Below are positions 35,265-47,088 of a DNA stretch of 64,000 nucleotides, piece by piece; the stretch's first letter is position 1, and every line of letters begins with the position of its first letter. The notes beneath the pieces were generated by a model. The model was not told the DNA's origin. It saw only the letters and a list, made by a program, of their open reading frames with translations, and did no database searches. A program made the position numbers and the translations under genes. Origin of the DNA: Phytobacter diazotrophicus (GTDB lineage: Bacteria; Pseudomonadota; Gammaproteobacteria; Enterobacterales; Enterobacteriaceae); contig SMDE01000001.1 in assembly GCA_004346725.1 (NCBI GenBank), positions 372,001 through 436,000 on the forward strand, read 5' to 3'.

Positions 35265-38200
35265 ATGCTAAGGGTTTATCACTCCAATCATTTGGATGTG
35301 CTGGAAGCATTGATGGAGTTTATCGTTGAACGCGACCACCTCAGCGATCCTTTTGAACCCGAAGTGGTGCTGGTTCAGAGCACGGGTATGGCGCAATGGC
35401 TGCAAATGACGCTGGCGCAGAAGTTTGGCATTGCCGCCAATATCGACTTTCCGCTCCCTGCCAGTTTTATCTGGGATATGTTTGTGCGTGTCCTGCCGGA
35501 CATCCCAAAAGAGAGCGCATTTAATAAACAGAGTATGAGCTGGAAACTGATGTCGCTGCTACCAGAGATGCTGGAGCACGACGAATTTGCCATGTTGCGC
35601 CACTACCTGAGCGATGACGACGACAAGCGCAAGCTGTTTCAGCTTTCCTCCCGTATTGCGGATCTTTTCGACCAATACCTTGTCTATCGCCCGGAGTGGC
35701 TCACCCTCTGGGAAGCCGGGAAAAAAGTGGATGGTCTTGATGAGGCGCAAATCTGGCAGGCGCCACTATGGCGTCGTCTGGTGGAGCATACAGCCGAGCT
35801 TGGACAGCCGCACTGGCACCGCGCCAATCTTTATCAGCGCTTTATCAATGTGCTTGAATCGGCTGAGCAGTGCCCGCCTGGGTTACCGTCGCGCGTATTT
35901 ATATGTGGCATTTCAGCGCTGCCGCCAGTCTACCTACAGGCGTTACAGGCGCTGGGTAAGCATATTGATGTACACCTGCTCTTTACCAACCCTTGCCGCT
36001 ACTACTGGGGTGATATTAAAGACCCGGCATTTTTAGCCAAACTGCTGACCCGCCAGCGCCGACATCATCGCGACGAGCGAACGCTGCCTCTTTTTCGTGA
36101 TGCGAGCGCTGTACAAGGCTTGTTTAACAGCGATGGTGAGCAAAATTTACCGAACCCACTGCTTGCCTCGTGGGGCAAACTGGGGCGCGATTATGTGCAC
36201 CTGCTTGCCGGGCTGGAGAATTACCAGGACCTGGATGCGTTTGTCGATGTTACGCCTGGGCACATTCTACAGAACCTGCAATACGACATGTTGGAACTGC
36301 AAAATAGCGCCGTCGCAGGAGTGAATGCCGAAGAGTATGAGCGCAGCGATAAAAAGCGCCTGCTTGAGCCCGACGACCGTAGTGTGACGGTGCATATCTG
36401 TCATAGCCCACAGCGGGAAGTGGAAGTATTACATGACAATCTGCTGGCGATGCTGGAGGCCGATCCGTCGCTAACGCCAAGAGACATTGTGGTGATGGTG
36501 GCTGATATTGACAGCTACAGTCCGTATATCCAGTCTGTTTTTGGTAGCGCTGTGGGTGAGCGTTACATTCCTTACGCCATTTCTGATCGCCGTGCACGTC
36601 AGGCGCATCCGGCGCTACAGGCATTTATTAGTTTGCTGTCGTTACCCGATAGCCGCTTTGTTTCGGAAGACGTACTGGCGCTGCTGGATGTCCCCGTGCT
36701 GGCGGCGCGTTTCAATATTGATGAAGAGGGATTGCGTTACCTGCGCCAGTGGGTCAATGAGTCGGGCATTCGCTGGGGTATGGATGACGATAATGTCCGT
36801 GAACTGGAACTCCCGGCGACCGGACAACATACCTGGCAATTTGGTTTAACCCGCATGCTGCTGGGATACGCGATGGAAAGTCGTCAGGGGGAATGGCAAT
36901 CCATTCTGCCTTATGATGAATCCAGCGGGCTGATTGCTGAGCTGGTCGGTCATCTCGCTTCCTTGCTCATGCAGCTTAATACCTGGCGGCAGGGACTGGC
37001 ACAGGCGCGTCCGCTTGAAGAGTGGCTGCCGGTCTGTCGGGAGATGCTCAATGACTTTTTCCTGCCCGATCAGGACACAGAAGCCGCGCTGGCGCTCATC
37101 GAACAGCAATGGCAGGCGATAATTGCACAGGGTATTGATGCAGCGTACGGCGAAGATATCCCACTTTCCGTCTTACGCGACGAACTGGCGCAGCGTCTCG
37201 ATCAGGAGCGCATCAGCCAGCGCTTTCTGGCCGGGCCGGTGAACATCTGTACCCTGATGCCAATGCGTTCTATCCCTTTTAAAGTGGTATGCCTGTTGGG
37301 TATGAATGACGGCGTCTACCCGCGAACACTTGCACCGCTGGGGTTCGACCTGATGAGCCATCAATCCCAGCGCGGCGACCGTAGCCGTCGTGATGATGAC
37401 CGCTACCTGTTCCTTGAGGCATTGATTTCCGCGCAGGAAAAACTCTACATCAGCTATATCGGTCGCTCGATTCAGGATAACAGCGAACGTTTTCCGTCTG
37501 TGCTCGTGCAGGAGTTACTTGATTATATTGGGCAAAGCCACTGCCTGCCGGGTGATGAAGCGCTAAATTGCGATGAGAGTGAAAAGCGCGTTAAAGAACA
37601 TATTTGCTATCTGCATCCTCGTATGCCGTTTGATGCTGCCAATTTCCGCCCTGGCGAATGGCAAAGTTTTGCCAGCGACTGGTTGCCCGCGGCAAGCCAA
37701 CAGGGCACGGCGCACCCTGAATTTATTCAGCAACTTTCCCCGCTCGCGCTGGAATCGCTGACGCTTGAGCAACTGTTGCGTTTCTGGGCTCACCCGGTAC
37801 GCGCCTTCTTCCAGATGCGACTGCGCGTCAATTTCCGTTCGGAAGAGAGCGATATCCCCGATGCCGAACCTTTTATTCTGGAAGGGTTAAGTCGCTACCA
37901 GCTCAACCAGGAACTGCTCAATGCGCTGGTGGACCAACAGGACGTTGAAAAGCTTTTTCGTCACTATCGTGCGGCAGGAGCATTGCCCTATGGCGCGTTT
38001 GGCGAGATTATCTGGGAAGCCCAGCAGCTTGAAATGCAGGAGCTGGCAGACCGGGTGATCGCGCAGCGCCAGCCCGGTCAAAGCATGGAGGTCGATCTGG
38101 AATGCGCAGGCGTGCATCTGAGCGGATGGCTGGCGCATGTACAGCCCGATGGCCTGTTACGCTGGCGACCATCGAAACTCAGCGTTACCCAGGGCTTGCA

Positions 38201-38636
38201 ACTTTGGCTTGAGCATCTTGTCTACTGTGCTAGCGGCGGGGTTGGGGAGAGTCGTTTATTTGTCCGCAGTGGTGGCGAATGGCGTTTCCCTGCGATGAAG
38301 CCGGACGACGCATTGCAACATTTGGCGCTCATGATTGAAGGCTATCGTGAAGGGATGGCAAAACCATTGCTGCTGCTACCAGAAAGCGGTGGCGCATGGA
38401 TAAAAGCCTGTTACGACGCAGCAATTGATGCCATGTTATCGGATGAGACAACGCTGCAAAAAGCGCAAAGTAAATTCTTGCAAGCGTATGAAGGCGGTTT
38501 GTTTTCAACCGGCGAAGGTGAAGATATCTGGTATCAGAGGCTGTGGAGAACCCTCACCCCTGAGCATTACCTGCAGATAACGACACTTTCGCAGCGTTAC
38601 CTGTTACCGCTGTATCGATTTAATCAGTCCAAATGA
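35265..38636 (+). CDS. recC: Exonuclease V subunit RecC
   Basis: RecC (1123 aa) is the scaffold and Chi-recognition subunit of RecBCD, which processes double-strand breaks. The protein starts MLRVYHSNHLDVLEALMEFI and follows E. coli RecC closely in length. It is a helicase-like protein that lacks a working Walker A, as expected. The gene lies 12 bases after ppdC and upstream of ptrA-recB-recD, the conserved order. Confidence 0.95.
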   Translation: MLRVYHSNHLDVLEALMEFIVERDHLSDPFEPEVVLVQSTGMAQWLQMTLAQKFGIAANIDFPLPASFIWDMFVRVLPDIPKESAFNKQSMSWKLMSLLPEMLEHDEFAMLRHYLSDDDDKRKLFQLSSRIADLFDQYLVYRPEWLTLWEAGKKVDGLDEAQIWQAPLWRRLVEHTAELGQPHWHRANLYQRFINVLESAEQCPPGLPSRVFICGISALPPVYLQALQALGKHIDVHLLFTNPCRYYWGDIKDPAFLAKLLTRQRRHHRDERTLPLFRDASAVQGLFNSDGEQNLPNPLLASWGKLGRDYVHLLAGLENYQDLDAFVDVTPGHILQNLQYDMLELQNSAVAGVNAEEYERSDKKRLLEPDDRSVTVHICHSPQREVEVLHDNLLAMLEADPSLTPRDIVVMVADIDSYSPYIQSVFGSAVGERYIPYAISDRRARQAHPALQAFISLLSLPDSRFVSEDVLALLDVPVLAARFNIDEEGLRYLRQWVNESGIRWGMDDDNVRELELPATGQHTWQFGLTRMLLGYAMESRQGEWQSILPYDESSGLIAELVGHLASLLMQLNTWRQGLAQARPLEEWLPVCREMLNDFFLPDQDTEAALALIEQQWQAIIAQGIDAAYGEDIPLSVLRDELAQRLDQERISQRFLAGPVNICTLMPMRSIPFKVVCLLGMNDGVYPRTLAPLGFDLMSHQSQRGDRSRRDDDRYLFLEALISAQEKLYISYIGRSIQDNSERFPSVLVQELLDYIGQSHCLPGDEALNCDESEKRVKEHICYLHPRMPFDAANFRPGEWQSFASDWLPAASQQGTAHPEFIQQLSPLALESLTLEQLLRFWAHPVRAFFQMRLRVNFRSEESDIPDAEPFILEGLSRYQLNQELLNALVDQQDVEKLFRHYRAAGALPYGAFGEIIWEAQQLEMQELADRVIAQRQPGQSMEVDLECAGVHLSGWLAHVQPDGLLRWRPSKLSVTQGLQLWLEHLVYCASGGVGESRLFVRSGGEWRFPAMKPDDALQHLALMIEGYREGMAKPLLLLPESGGAWIKACYDAAIDAMLSDETTLQKAQSKFLQAYEGGLFSTGEGEDIWYQRLWRTLTPEHYLQITTLSQRYLLPLYRFNQSK

Positions 38637-38793
38637 CTGTATAAAAATTGCGCAAGTAAGAACCATCCTTTATTATGCGCGACGGGTCACGGACTGATAT
38701 ACCAAGAGTTCGGCATGCTGCCGACGCACGTTTTGCCCCGAAAGTTTCAGCAAGGCTGGAAAGCGAGGGGATTGTTAATGATGAGGTTCGTGA

Positions 38794-41682
38794 ATGCCCC
38801 GCAGCACCTGGTTAAAAGCTTTCGTTGTGTTCTTTGCCCTCTGGGCGTCGTACAGTCAGGCAGATAATGGTTGGCAGCCGATACAAGAAACTATCCGTAA
38901 GAGCGATAAAGATACCCGCCAGTATCAGGCGATTCGTCTCGACAACGGCATGGTAGTACTGCTGGTTTCCGATTCCCAGGCGGTAAAATCCCTTTCTGCA
39001 CTTGTCGTCCCGGTAGGTTCCCTTGAAGACCCTGCCGCGCATCCCGGCCTTGCCCATTATCTTGAGCATATGTCTCTGATGGGCTCGAAAAAATACCCGC
39101 AGCCGGATAGCCTCTCCGAATTTCTGAAAATGCACGGTGGTAGCCATAACGCCAGCACCGCGCCCTATCGCACCGCGTTTTATCTGGAAGTGGAAAACAA
39201 CGCGCTGGAAGGGGCCGTTGACCGACTGGCTGATGCGATTGCCGCACCGTTGCTTGAGAAAAAATATGCCGATCGCGAGCGTAACGCTGTCAATGCAGAG
39301 TTGACCATGGCGCGTACCCGTGACGGGATGCGTATGGCGCAGGTGAGCGCGGAGACCATCAACCCGGCGCACCCTGGCGCACGCTTCTCTGGTGGTAACC
39401 TCGAAACGCTGAGTGATAAGCCCGGTAGTCCGGTGCACGAAGCGCTGCTCGCGTTTCACGAAAAATACTATTCTGCCAATCTGATGAAAGCGGTGATTTA
39501 CAGTAATCGTCCTTTGCCTGAGCTGGCGAAAATTGCGGTTGATACCTTTGGCCGGGTGCCGAATAAAAACATTGAACGTCCAGCTATCGATGTTCCGGTA
39601 GTTACCGATGCGCAAAAAGGCATCATTATTCACTACGTTCCGGCGGTGCCGCGCAAGGTGCTGCGCGTTGAATTTCGCATTGATAACAACACCGCGCAAT
39701 TTCGTAGCAAAACGGATGAGCTGATCACCTATCTTATCGGTAACCGTAGCCCGGGAACGCTTTCTGACTGGCTGCAAAAACAGGGGCTGGCAGAAGGTAT
39801 CCGGGCAGATTCCGATCCGGTCGTGAACGGAAATAGCGGTGTGCTGGCTATCTCTGCGACCCTGACGGACAAAGGCCAGGCCAACCGTGATAAGGTGGTG
39901 GCGGCTATTTTTAGCTATCTCACCATGCTGCGCGAGAAGGGCGTGGATAAACGCTATTTTGACGAACTGGCGCACATTCTGGATCTCGATTTTCGCTACC
40001 CGTCGATTACGCGTGATATGGGATACGTGGAATGGCTGGCGGACACTATGATCCGCGTGCCGGTGGCGCATACGCTGGATTCGGTAAATATTGCCGACCA
40101 GTACGACGCCAAAGCCGTGCAGGCACGTCTGGATGAGATGACGCCGCAAAATGCCCGTATCTGGTATATCAGCCCTACTGAGCCACATGACAAAACAGCA
40201 TATTTTGTCGATGCGCCGTATCAGGTGAATAAAATCACCCCACAACTGTTTGCACAGTGGCAGCAGCAGTCGGCCGAAATTACGCTGAAAACCCCCGAAC
40301 TTAATCCGTATATTCCGGATGACTTTACGCTGATCAAACCGGCGAAAGAGTACACTAATCCGGAGCTGATCGTTGACGAGCCAAACCTGCGGGTGGTCTA
40401 CATGCCGAGCCGCTATTTCGCGAACGAACCGAAAGCGGATGTGAGCGTGGTGCTGCGTAATCCAAAAGCGATGGATAGCGCGAAAAACCAGGTAATGTTC
40501 GCCCTGAACGACTATCTGGCGGGGATCGCGCTGGACCAGTTAAGTAATCAGGCGGCGGCAGGCGGCATCAGTTTCTCGACCAATGCCAATAATGGTCTGA
40601 TGCTCAACGCCAACGGGTATACCCAGCGTTTGCCACAGTTGTTCCAGGCGTTGCTGGCGGGATATTTCAGCTATACGCCGACCGCAGAGCAACTTGAACA
40701 GGCGAAATCCTGGTATGCGCAAATGATGGACTCCGCGGATAAAGGCAAAGCATTTGATCAGGCTATCATGCCCGTCCAGATGCTCTCTCAGGTGCCTTAC
40801 TTCCAGCGAGAAGACCGTCGTGCGCTGCTGCCGTCAATCACACTGGATGACATTCTTGCTTATCGTGATGCACTGAAAACCAATGCGCGTCCTGAATTTC
40901 TGGTGGTGGGGAACCTTACCGACCAGCAGGCTAAAGACCTGGCGCACGGCGTTCAGGAGCAATTGGGCGCGAAAGGCAGCGAATGGTGTCGCAACAAAGA
41001 GGTACTGATCGACAAACCGCAGTCGGTGATATTCGAAAAAGCAGGCAACAGCACCGATTCCGCGTTGGCCGCCGTGTTTGTTCCGTCAGGGGTCGATGAG
41101 TACACCAGCTCGGCTTATAGCGCAATGCTCGGGCAGATCATCCAGCCGTGGTTTTATAACCAATTGCGTACCGAAGAGCAGCTTGGTTATGCGGTGTTCG
41201 CCTTCCCAATGAGCATTGGACGTCAGTGGGGGATGGGTTTCTTATTACAGAGCAACAGCAAGCAGCCTGCCTGGTTGTGGGAGCGTTATAAGGCCTTCTT
41301 CCCAACTGCGGAAGCGAAGCTGCGTGCCATGAAGCCGGAAGAATTTGCGCAAATCCAACAAGGGGTTATCGCGCAAATCCAGCAGGCGCCGCAGACGCTG
41401 GGCGAAGAAGCCTCAAAACTCAGTAAAGATTTTGATCGGGGCAATATGCGCTTCGATTCACGTGATAAAGTAGTGGCTCAGATAAAACTGCTGACGCCGC
41501 AGAAACTTGCCGATTTCTTCCATCAGGCGGTGGTTGAGCCGCAGGGCATGGCGGTATTGTCACAGATTTCCGGAAGCCAAAGTGGGAAAGCGGAGTATGC
41601 GCAGCCCGAAGGGTGGAAAGTCTGGGACAGCGTCAGCGCGTTGCAGCAATCTTTACCCCTGATGAGCGAGAAAAATGAGTGA
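38794..41682 (+). CDS. ptrA: Protease III (pitrilysin) PtrA
   Basis: PtrA (962 aa) is a periplasmic zinc peptidase of the M16 family that cuts peptides below about 7 kDa. A signal peptide covers residues 1-23 (ending SYSQA/D). The inverted zinc motif HYLEH is at H88-E91-H92. Length matches E. coli. It overlaps recB by 8 bases (ATGAGTGA). Its role in the rec operon is not understood; the order recC-ptrA-recB-recD is simply conserved. Confidence 0.96.
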   Translation: MPRSTWLKAFVVFFALWASYSQADNGWQPIQETIRKSDKDTRQYQAIRLDNGMVVLLVSDSQAVKSLSALVVPVGSLEDPAAHPGLAHYLEHMSLMGSKKYPQPDSLSEFLKMHGGSHNASTAPYRTAFYLEVENNALEGAVDRLADAIAAPLLEKKYADRERNAVNAELTMARTRDGMRMAQVSAETINPAHPGARFSGGNLETLSDKPGSPVHEALLAFHEKYYSANLMKAVIYSNRPLPELAKIAVDTFGRVPNKNIERPAIDVPVVTDAQKGIIIHYVPAVPRKVLRVEFRIDNNTAQFRSKTDELITYLIGNRSPGTLSDWLQKQGLAEGIRADSDPVVNGNSGVLAISATLTDKGQANRDKVVAAIFSYLTMLREKGVDKRYFDELAHILDLDFRYPSITRDMGYVEWLADTMIRVPVAHTLDSVNIADQYDAKAVQARLDEMTPQNARIWYISPTEPHDKTAYFVDAPYQVNKITPQLFAQWQQQSAEITLKTPELNPYIPDDFTLIKPAKEYTNPELIVDEPNLRVVYMPSRYFANEPKADVSVVLRNPKAMDSAKNQVMFALNDYLAGIALDQLSNQAAAGGISFSTNANNGLMLNANGYTQRLPQLFQALLAGYFSYTPTAEQLEQAKSWYAQMMDSADKGKAFDQAIMPVQMLSQVPYFQREDRRALLPSITLDDILAYRDALKTNARPEFLVVGNLTDQQAKDLAHGVQEQLGAKGSEWCRNKEVLIDKPQSVIFEKAGNSTDSALAAVFVPSGVDEYTSSAYSAMLGQIIQPWFYNQLRTEEQLGYAVFAFPMSIGRQWGMGFLLQSNSKQPAWLWERYKAFFPTAEAKLRAMKPEEFAQIQQGVIAQIQQAPQTLGEEASKLSKDFDRGNMRFDSRDKVVAQIKLLTPQKLADFFHQAVVEPQGMAVLSQISGSQSGKAEYAQPEGWKVWDSVSALQQSLPLMSEKNE

Positions 41683-44600
41683 AACCGCTGAGACCCTTGA
41701 TCCACTCCGCTTGCCGCTAACCGGCGAGCGCCTGATTGAAGCCTCTGCGGGCACCGGTAAGACCTTCACCATCGCCGCACTTTACCTGCGGCTGCTACTT
41801 GGTTTAGGCGGCAATGCCGCCTTTCCACGCCCTTTAAACGTCGAAGAGCTGTTGGTGGTGACCTTTACCGAGGCCGCCACCGAAGAACTTCGCGGTCGCA
41901 TTCGCAGCAATATCCATGAACTTCGCATCGCCTGTTTGCGCGAAACAACAGACAACCCGTTATATGCCAGCCTGTTGCGCGAGATCACCGATAAGCAACA
42001 GGCCGCGCAGTGGCTAATGCTCGCTGAACGGCAGATGGATGAAGCGGCCGTCTTTACTATCCACGGTTTTTGCCAGCGCATGCTTAGCCTCAATGCCTTT
42101 GAATCCGGCATGCTGTTTGAACAGCAACTGATCGAAGACGAGTCACTGCTGCGCTACCAGGCCTGCGCAGACTTCTGGCGTCGCCACTGTTACCCCTTGC
42201 CGCGTGATCTGGCGCAGGTGGTTCACGAGTCGTGGAAAGGCCCGCATGATTTGCTCAAAGCCATCGACCGCTATTTGCAGGGTGAAGCGCCGCAAATCAA
42301 AGCCGCACCGCCAGCGGATGAAACGCTGGAGAGTCGCCATCAGAAAATCATTGAGCAGATCGATAGCGTTAAGCAGCAGTGGGTTGCCTCCGTGGACGAA
42401 CTGGGGCCGCTAATTGAAGGCTCCGGGATCATGCGGCAAAAATTCAATCGTACCAACCAGGCCCGCTGGATCGAGAAGATCAGCGCCTGGGCCAATGAGA
42501 CGACCTGTAGTTATCAGTTACCGGAAGCGCTGGAAAAGTTTGCGCAATCGTTCCTGCGTGAGCGGACCAAAGAGGGCGGTGTGGTACCGGAACATGCGGT
42601 TTTCGAGGCGATTGAAACCTTACTGAATGCACCGCTGACGCTCAACGATTTGATGCTAACCAGCGCGATGCGCGAAATCCGTGAAGCGGTGGCCAGAGAA
42701 AAGCGTCGCCGTGGCGAACTCGGTTTTGACGACATGTTGAGTCGGCTGGACAGCGCCTTGCAAAGCGCGAGTGGCGAGGCGCTGGCAACGGCGATCCGCA
42801 CCCGTTTCCCGGTCGCCATGATTGATGAATTTCAGGATACCGACCCCCAGCAGTATCGTATTTTCCGTCGTATCTGGCACCACCAGCCGGAAAGCGGGCT
42901 ACTTCTGATAGGCGATCCGAAACAGGCTATTTACGCGTTTCGCGGGGCCGATATTTTTACCTACATGAAAGCGCGCGATGAAGTAAACGCCCGCTATACG
43001 CTTGATACCAACTGGCGTTCCGCGCCGGGAATGGTGGAGAGTGTTAATCAGCTTTTCAGCCAGACCGACAACGCCTTTATGTTTCGGCAAATTCCTTTCC
43101 AGCCAGTGAAATCAGCGGCGAAGAACCAGTCGCTGCGGTTTACGATAAAAGGAGAAAAACAGCCAGCAATGGCGATGTGGCTGATGAAAAGCGAGGGTGT
43201 CGGCGTCGGGGATTATCAAACCTTTATGGCTGAACTCTGCGCGACGCAAATCCGCGACTGGCTGATAGCCGGGCAGAAGGGGGAGGCGTTGCTGCATGAG
43301 GGAAAAACGACTCGTCCTGTAAAAGCTTCTGATATTACCGTGCTGATTCGTAGCCGCCATGAGGCGTCACTGATTCGCGATGCGTTGGGTCTTCTTAATA
43401 TTCCCTCGGTTTATCTTTCTAACCGTGACAGCGTGTTTGATACGCCGGAGGCCCAGGAACTGCTCTGGCTATTACAGGCGGTGCTGGCGCCGGAACGTGA
43501 AAACACGTTACGTAGCGCACTGGCGACCTCCATGCTCGGTTTGAGTGCGCTGGATATCGAAACGCTTAACCAGGACGAAGCCGCCTGGGATGCGATAGTA
43601 GAAGAGTTTGCTGGCTGGCGGGACATGTGGCTTAAGCGCGGCGTTATGCCAATGCTGCGTGCACTGATGAGTGCGCGCCACGTGGCGGAAAACCTGCTGG
43701 CGACGCCGGGTGGCGAACGCCGTCTGACGGACATTTTGCACCTGAGTGAATTACTGCAGGAAGCAGGCACACAGGTAGAGAGCGAACATGCGCTGGTGCG
43801 TTGGCTGGCACAGCATATCGCCGAACCGGATGCGAATTCGTCGAGTGAACAGTTGCGTCTGGAAAGCGACAAACATCTGGTGAAAATCGTCACCATCCAT
43901 AAATCGAAAGGGCTGGAATACCCGCTGGTCTGGCTGCCTTTTATCGCCAATTTCCGCGTTCAGGATCAGGCGTTTTACCACGACCGCACGTCGTTTGCGC
44001 CAGTGCTGGACCTCAGCAAAGCCGAGGAGAGCATTGAACTGGCGGAGACGGAACGCCTGGCGGAAGATCTGCGTCTGCTGTATGTGGCGCTGACGCGCTC
44101 GGTCTGGCATTGCAGTCTGGGGATTGCCCCTATTTCTCGTCGTCGCGGCGAGAAAATGGGTGACAGCGATTTCCATCTCAACGCATTGGGGCGGCTTATT
44201 CAGCAGGGACAACCTCGCGATGCGCAGGGGCTTCGGGCCTGCGTCGAGGCGCTGTGTAACGATAATATCGCCCTTTGTATGCCCGATGTGCCGGACAACG
44301 TTCGCTGGCAGGCGCCGCAAGACGTGGTGCAGGCGTTAACGGCCCGCCAGATGACGCGAACCGTACGTGATGACTGGCGCGTGACCAGTTATTCCGGGCT
44401 GCAACAGCGTGCGCATGGCATTGCGCAGGATTTATTGCCGCGTCTGGACCTTGATGCCGCCGGGGAGCGAGATCTGCTGGCTGAGCCAATGCTGACGCCG
44501 CATCAGTTCCCACGTGGCGCCTCGCCGGGGACGTTCTTACACAGCCTGTTTGAAGATCTGGATTTCACCCAGCCGATTGCCCCAGCCTGGGTGGCAGAGA

Positions 44601-45220
44601 AACTCCAGCGCGGCGGTTTTGAAGAGCACTGGCAGCCGGTTATTAGCGAATGGATCGACACGATCCTTCACGTTCCCCTGGCCGATACGGGGGCGTCGTT
44701 GCATCAGTTAACGGCAAAGGAAAAGCAGGTAGAGATGGAGTTCTATATCCCGATTGCCCAAAATCTGCGCGCCGGGACGCTCGATGCGCTGATACGCCAG
44801 TACGATCCGTTGTCGGCCGGCTGTCCGCCGCTGGATTTTCGCGAGGTGCGCGGCATGCTAAAAGGGTTTATTGACCTGGTATTCCGCCACGAAGGGCGTT
44901 ACTACCTGTTGGATTATAAATCGAACTGGCTGGGAGAATCCGCCGAGGCCTATACCCGCGAGGCAATGGCTGCCGCCATGCAATCTCACCGTTACGATTT
45001 GCAGTATCAGCTTTATACACTTGCCCTTCATCGTTACCTGCGCCACCGCATCGCCGGGTACGATTATGAGCGCCACTTTGGTGGCGTTATTTACCTCTTC
45101 CTGCGTGGCGTCGAGGCCGATAATTCGCAGCAGGGGATCTTTACCACCCGGCCTGACGCGGCACTGATAAGCCAGATGGATGCCCTGTTTGCCGGGGAAA
45201 CGCTGGAGGTGGCGCAATGA
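41675..45220 (+). CDS. recB: Exonuclease V subunit RecB
   Basis: RecB (1181 aa) is the 3'-5' helicase and the only nuclease of RecBCD. The Walker A is ASAGTGKT with K29, Walker B lies in [13 protein letters not shown], and other UvrD-family motifs follow ([35 protein letters not shown]). The C-terminal nuclease domain shows [10 protein letters not shown] with the catalytic Asp and Lys. It is translationally coupled to ptrA upstream and to recD downstream (ATGA overlap). Confidence 0.96.
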   Translation: MSETAETLDPLRLPLTGERLIEASAGTGKTFTIAALYLRLLLGLGGNAAFPRPLNVEELLVVTFTEAATEELRGRIRSNIHELRIACLRETTDNPLYASLLREITDKQQAAQWLMLAERQMDEAAVFTIHGFCQRMLSLNAFESGMLFEQQLIEDESLLRYQACADFWRRHCYPLPRDLAQVVHESWKGPHDLLKAIDRYLQGEAPQIKAAPPADETLESRHQKIIEQIDSVKQQWVASVDELGPLIEGSGIMRQKFNRTNQARWIEKISAWANETTCSYQLPEALEKFAQSFLRERTKEGGVVPEHAVFEAIETLLNAPLTLNDLMLTSAMREIREAVAREKRRRGELGFDDMLSRLDSALQSASGEALATAIRTRFPVAMIDEFQDTDPQQYRIFRRIWHHQPESGLLLIGDPKQAIYAFRGADIFTYMKARDEVNARYTLDTNWRSAPGMVESVNQLFSQTDNAFMFRQIPFQPVKSAAKNQSLRFTIKGEKQPAMAMWLMKSEGVGVGDYQTFMAELCATQIRDWLIAGQKGEALLHEGKTTRPVKASDITVLIRSRHEASLIRDALGLLNIPSVYLSNRDSVFDTPEAQELLWLLQAVLAPERENTLRSALATSMLGLSALDIETLNQDEAAWDAIVEEFAGWRDMWLKRGVMPMLRALMSARHVAENLLATPGGERRLTDILHLSELLQEAGTQVESEHALVRWLAQHIAEPDANSSSEQLRLESDKHLVKIVTIHKSKGLEYPLVWLPFIANFRVQDQAFYHDRTSFAPVLDLSKAEESIELAETERLAEDLRLLYVALTRSVWHCSLGIAPISRRRGEKMGDSDFHLNALGRLIQQGQPRDAQGLRACVEALCNDNIALCMPDVPDNVRWQAPQDVVQALTARQMTRTVRDDWRVTSYSGLQQRAHGIAQDLLPRLDLDAAGERDLLAEPMLTPHQFPRGASPGTFLHSLFEDLDFTQPIAPAWVAEKLQRGGFEEHWQPVISEWIDTILHVPLADTGASLHQLTAKEKQVEMEFYIPIAQNLRAGTLDALIRQYDPLSAGCPPLDFREVRGMLKGFIDLVFRHEGRYYLLDYKSNWLGESAEAYTREAMAAAMQSHRYDLQYQLYTLALHRYLRHRIAGYDYERHFGGVIYLFLRGVEADNSQQGIFTTRPDAALISQMDALFAGETLEVAQ

Positions 45221-47049
45221 GACTGCGTACGTTACTGCAACACGCTGTAGAGCTAAAAATCTTGCGTCCGCTGGATGTGCAATTTGCCCTGGCCGTGGCC
45301 AGCGATGATGAACCGGCGGTAATGCTGGCAGCGGCAATGCTGAGCTTTGATGCCGGAGAAGGGCATGTCTGCCTGCCTCTTTCCCGTTTAGCGCCGGAAA
45401 ACCTGCCCGCCAGAGCGCATCCGCTGCTGGCTTCTCTTTATGAAGAAGCCGGTTATCCGGCGGACTGGCGAAAAACGTTACTGGCCTCGCCTGCGGTGAG
45501 TGAGGGGGAGGTGGCAACGCCGATGATCCTCGTGGGTGAGCGACTGTATCTGAACCGTATGTGGTGCAACGAATGCAGTATTGCCGACTTTTTTGCCAGG
45601 GTTAATCAACCGTTGGAGGTAGATGAAAACCGTCTGCGGCAGGCGCTGGACGACCTGTTTCAGCCTTCGGATGACATTAACTGGCAGAAGGTGGCAGCGG
45701 CGGTTGCGCTTACCCGCCGCGTATCGGTGATCTCGGGCGGCCCTGGCACCGGGAAAACCACGACGGTGGCGAAGCTGCTTGCCGCGCTGGTGCAAATGGC
45801 TGATGGCGCACGCTGTCGCATTTGTCTTGCCGCACCAACCGGAAAAGCAGCCGCTCGCCTGACGGAATCTTTGGGAGCGGCGCTTCGCCAGTTGCCGTTG
45901 ACTGACAAACAAAAGGCGACGCTGCCTGATGAAGCCAGTACCCTGCATCGTCTTCTGGGTGCGCTGCCCGGTAGCCAACGGCTGCGTTATCACGCTGGCA
46001 ATCCACTACATCTGGATGTGCTGGTGGTGGATGAAGCTTCGATGATTGACCTGCCGATGATGTCGCGGCTGATTGATGCACTGCCGCAACATGCCCGGGT
46101 GATATTCCTCGGAGACCGAGACCAGTTGGCGTCCGTAGAGGCCGGTGCGGTACTTGGAGACATTTGCACCTGGGTCAATAAAGGGTTTACGCCAGAGCGT
46201 GCCGCGCAGCTCTCGCGGATAACAGGAACAACCGTACCCGCAGGAGAAGGCACTTCGGCCAGTGCGCTACGTGACAGCCTGTGCCTGCTGCAAAAAAGTT
46301 ACCGCTTCGGCAGCGATTCGGGTATCGGGCAACTGGCGGCGGCGGTTAACCGTGGTGATAAAACGGCGGCAAGCGCAGTGCTGAGCCAGGGCTTTAGCGA
46401 TATCGAAAACAAGCACCTGCAAAGCGCAGAAGACTATCAGAGCATGATTGATGATGCGCTGGCAGGCTATGGTCATTTTCTTGGGCTGGTACGCGATGGC
46501 GCGCAGCCGCAAGAGGTCCTCGCCGCTTTTGGCGAATATCAACTGCTGTGCGCATTGCGTGAAGGGCCATTTGGCGTGAGTGGGCTGAACGATCGTGTTG
46601 AGCAGGCGCTGGTCCGGCAGCGACGGATTACCCGCCCGGCGCATGCGCGCTGGTATCACGGCAGGCCGGTCATGATCACGCGTAATGACGCCTCGCTGGG
46701 GTTGTTTAACGGCGATATTGGTATTGCGCTCGATCAGGGGCAGGGCATTCGTGTCTGGTTCCCGTTACCTGACGGTAGTCTGAAATCGGTGCAGCCCAGT
46801 CGTTTACCGGAACATGATACCGCCTGGGCGATGACGGTGCATAAATCGCAGGGCTCGGAGTTTGATCATGCGGCACTGATTTTGCCAGGCCAGATTGTGC
46901 CAGTGGTAACAAGAGAGTTGGTTTATACCGCGATTACCCGTGCGAAAAAACGCCTGTCGCTGTATGCCGATGAACGCATACTGGCGCAGGCCATTGCCAC
47001 GCGTACCGAACGGCGAAGCGGGCTGAACGCCATTTTTGAAACAATGTAG
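45217..47049 (+). CDS. recD: Exonuclease V subunit RecD
   Basis: RecD (610 aa) is the fast 5'-3' helicase of RecBCD. The Walker A is [11 protein letters not shown] (near residues 170-180), with [10 protein letters not shown] as motif II and VHKSQGSEF plus YTAITRAKK at the C-terminus. It starts within the recB stop. A GC hairpin without U-run (GCCCTCACC/GGTGAGGGC, 47055-47076) separates it from convergent argA. Confidence 0.96.
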   Translation: MRLRTLLQHAVELKILRPLDVQFALAVASDDEPAVMLAAAMLSFDAGEGHVCLPLSRLAPENLPARAHPLLASLYEEAGYPADWRKTLLASPAVSEGEVATPMILVGERLYLNRMWCNECSIADFFARVNQPLEVDENRLRQALDDLFQPSDDINWQKVAAAVALTRRVSVISGGPGTGKTTTVAKLLAALVQMADGARCRICLAAPTGKAAARLTESLGAALRQLPLTDKQKATLPDEASTLHRLLGALPGSQRLRYHAGNPLHLDVLVVDEASMIDLPMMSRLIDALPQHARVIFLGDRDQLASVEAGAVLGDICTWVNKGFTPERAAQLSRITGTTVPAGEGTSASALRDSLCLLQKSYRFGSDSGIGQLAAAVNRGDKTAASAVLSQGFSDIENKHLQSAEDYQSMIDDALAGYGHFLGLVRDGAQPQEVLAAFGEYQLLCALREGPFGVSGLNDRVEQALVRQRRITRPAHARWYHGRPVMITRNDASLGLFNGDIGIALDQGQGIRVWFPLPDGSLKSVQPSRLPEHDTAWAMTVHKSQGSEFDHAALILPGQIVPVVTRELVYTAITRAKKRLSLYADERILAQAIATRTERRSGLNAIFETM

Positions 47050-47088
47050 AACATAGCCCTCACCCGGCGGTGAGGGCGATGGGGCAAC

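Noticed and set aside
38812-40245. Long 477-codon minus-strand ORF opposite ptrA
   Set aside because: It is antisense to a fully conserved ptrA, its composition is unusual, and it has no family similarity I can see. It is a shadow of codon bias.
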